This document shows, piece by piece, positions 12,799 to 13,361 of a stretch of 13,361 bases of DNA (position 1 is its first letter; each line of letters begins with the position of its first letter). The DNA comes from Spirochaetales bacterium. GTDB lineage: Bacteria > Spirochaetota > Spirochaetia > SZUA-6 > DRHE01. Position numbers and translations under genes: made by a program. The notes beneath the pieces are model-generated. The model was not told the DNA's origin. It ran no database searches and worked only from the letters and a program-made list of their open reading frames with translations. The stretch spans positions 1 through 13,361 of the forward strand of contig JAFGFV010000050.1 of assembly GCA_016930895.1 (NCBI GenBank). Direction: 5' to 3'.

Positions 12799-13361
12799 GT
12801 GACGGCAACGCGGTCGGTACGAAAGAGCTGGGCCAACCGTCCCACCGTGGAAGGGGCGGGAGTGCGTCTGCGCCGGGTTTTCGGTTTCGACGAGGTGCCG
12901 GCTCTGGATCCGTTCCTCCTGCTCGATGACTTCCGGGGCGATGACCCCAAGGACTACCTGGCGGGTTTTCCCTGGCATCCCCACCGAGGCATCGAAACCA
13001 TCACCTACATGCTCGACGGCGAGGTCGAGCACGGGGACAGCCTCGGCAACAGCGGGGTGATCCATCCGGGGGAGGTGCAGTGGATGACCGCCGGTAGCGG
13101 GATCATCCACCAGGAGATGCCCAGGGGGAACGCCGCGGGCCGGATGGGGGGGTTTCAGCTCTGGGCCAACCTGCCGGCTTCTCACAAGATGATGAACCCC
13201 CGCTACCGCGACGTCACTTCTGCGACGATCCCGGTCGTGCAGACCCGGGAAGGGGCCTCGGTCAGGGTCATCGCCGGGAAGGTCGAGGAGACCGCAGGCC
13301 CGGTGGCAGACGTGGTGATCCAGCCGGAGTACCTGGATGTGAGCGTTCCGGGCGGCGCTGC
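12799..13361 (+). CDS. Pirin-family protein (3' truncated by window end)
   Basis: The frame runs from GTG at 12799, behind the ribosome site AAGGAG (12787-12792), to the window end without a stop: 187 residues seen of the usual 230-300. Seen: RKSWANRPTVEGAGVRLRRV at the N-terminus, FPWHPHRGIETITYMLDGEV at 57-76, GEVQWMTAGSGIIHQEMP at 91-108 and GFQLWANLP shortly after. His60, His62, His104 and Glu106 match the metal ligands of pirins (HPHRG and HxE), a cupin-fold family. Some bacterial pirins dioxygenate quercetin or regulate pyruvate metabolism. The direct repeat GCGCACCGG (12751-12759, 12778-12786) lies in the leader. An 84-base gap separates it from the regulator, so it may have its own promoter. 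Confidence 0.93.
   Translation, partial: MTATRSVRKSWANRPTVEGAGVRLRRVFGFDEVPALDPFLLLDDFRGDDPKDYLAGFPWHPHRGIETITYMLDGEVEHGDSLGNSGVIHPGEVQWMTAGSGIIHQEMPRGNAAGRMGGFQLWANLPASHKMMNPRYRDVTSATIPVVQTREGASVRVIAGKVEETAGPVADVVIQPEYLDVSVPGGA

Noticed and set aside
11851..13185. A 444-codon antisense open frame spanning the third UROD gene, the GntR gene and pirin
   Set aside because: It crosses three recognisable sense genes and has no motif content of its own.
1..13361. CRISPR arrays, tRNA or rRNA genes, insertion sequences
   Set aside because: No regularly spaced repeats, tRNA-like T-loop and acceptor pairing, or transposase motifs were found by eye on either strand.

Overview
This is a high-GC bacterial window with dense gene packing and a mostly anaerobe-like gene complement. 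The importer's binding protein begins with a signal peptide followed by GSQEAAA, a mature N-terminus commonly seen in spirochaete binding proteins. I therefore infer an (uncultured) Spirochaetota chromosome, with moderate confidence. There are no rRNA or tRNA genes, IS elements or CRISPR arrays that I can see.

Layout. (1) Positions 2-1796, + strand: the 3' part of a nitronate monooxygenase-like flavin enzyme, then a DMT/EamA-family exporter. (2) 1838-2463, - strand: a Phd/VapC toxin-antitoxin (TA) pair. (3) 2671-3556, + strand: a compact three-gene operon with a CooT-family nickel-binding protein, a small helical His-bearing protein and a cyclophilin-like (TM1367-type) protein. (4) 3617-4302, - strand: a second TA pair, AbrB-type antitoxin plus PIN toxin. 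(5) 4452-12714: the main system. A divergent uroporphyrinogen decarboxylase (UROD)-superfamily gene faces a + strand operon of binding protein, two CUT1 permeases, an HpcH/HpaI aldolase, two further UROD-superfamily proteins and a GntR/FCD regulator. (6) 12799-13361: the 5' part of a pirin gene running off the window.

How the main system may work. Binding protein and permeases import an organic compound. The aldolase would cleave a 2-oxo-3-deoxy-acid-like intermediate. The three UROD proteins differ at the zinc-ligand positions known from corrinoid methyltransferases: HxC...C in one, HxH in another, none in the third. They may thus do different jobs. No importer ATPase, corrinoid protein or corrinoid-activating protein is encoded here. 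The substrate is unknown.

Regulation is unusually readable. The 5568-5712 gap holds a perfect-hexamer promoter (TTGACA-N16-TATAAT), an opposing promoter overlapping it, and a TATAC-N3-GTATA palindrome inside both. It also carries a leader RNA with a 3-nt-loop, 11-bp hairpin before the binding-protein ribosome site. Another hairpin separates the binding-protein gene from the permeases. Both TA modules have the same promoter geometry (TTGAC[T/C]-N17-TATTNT-6 nt-ATG), predicting leaderless antitoxin mRNAs.
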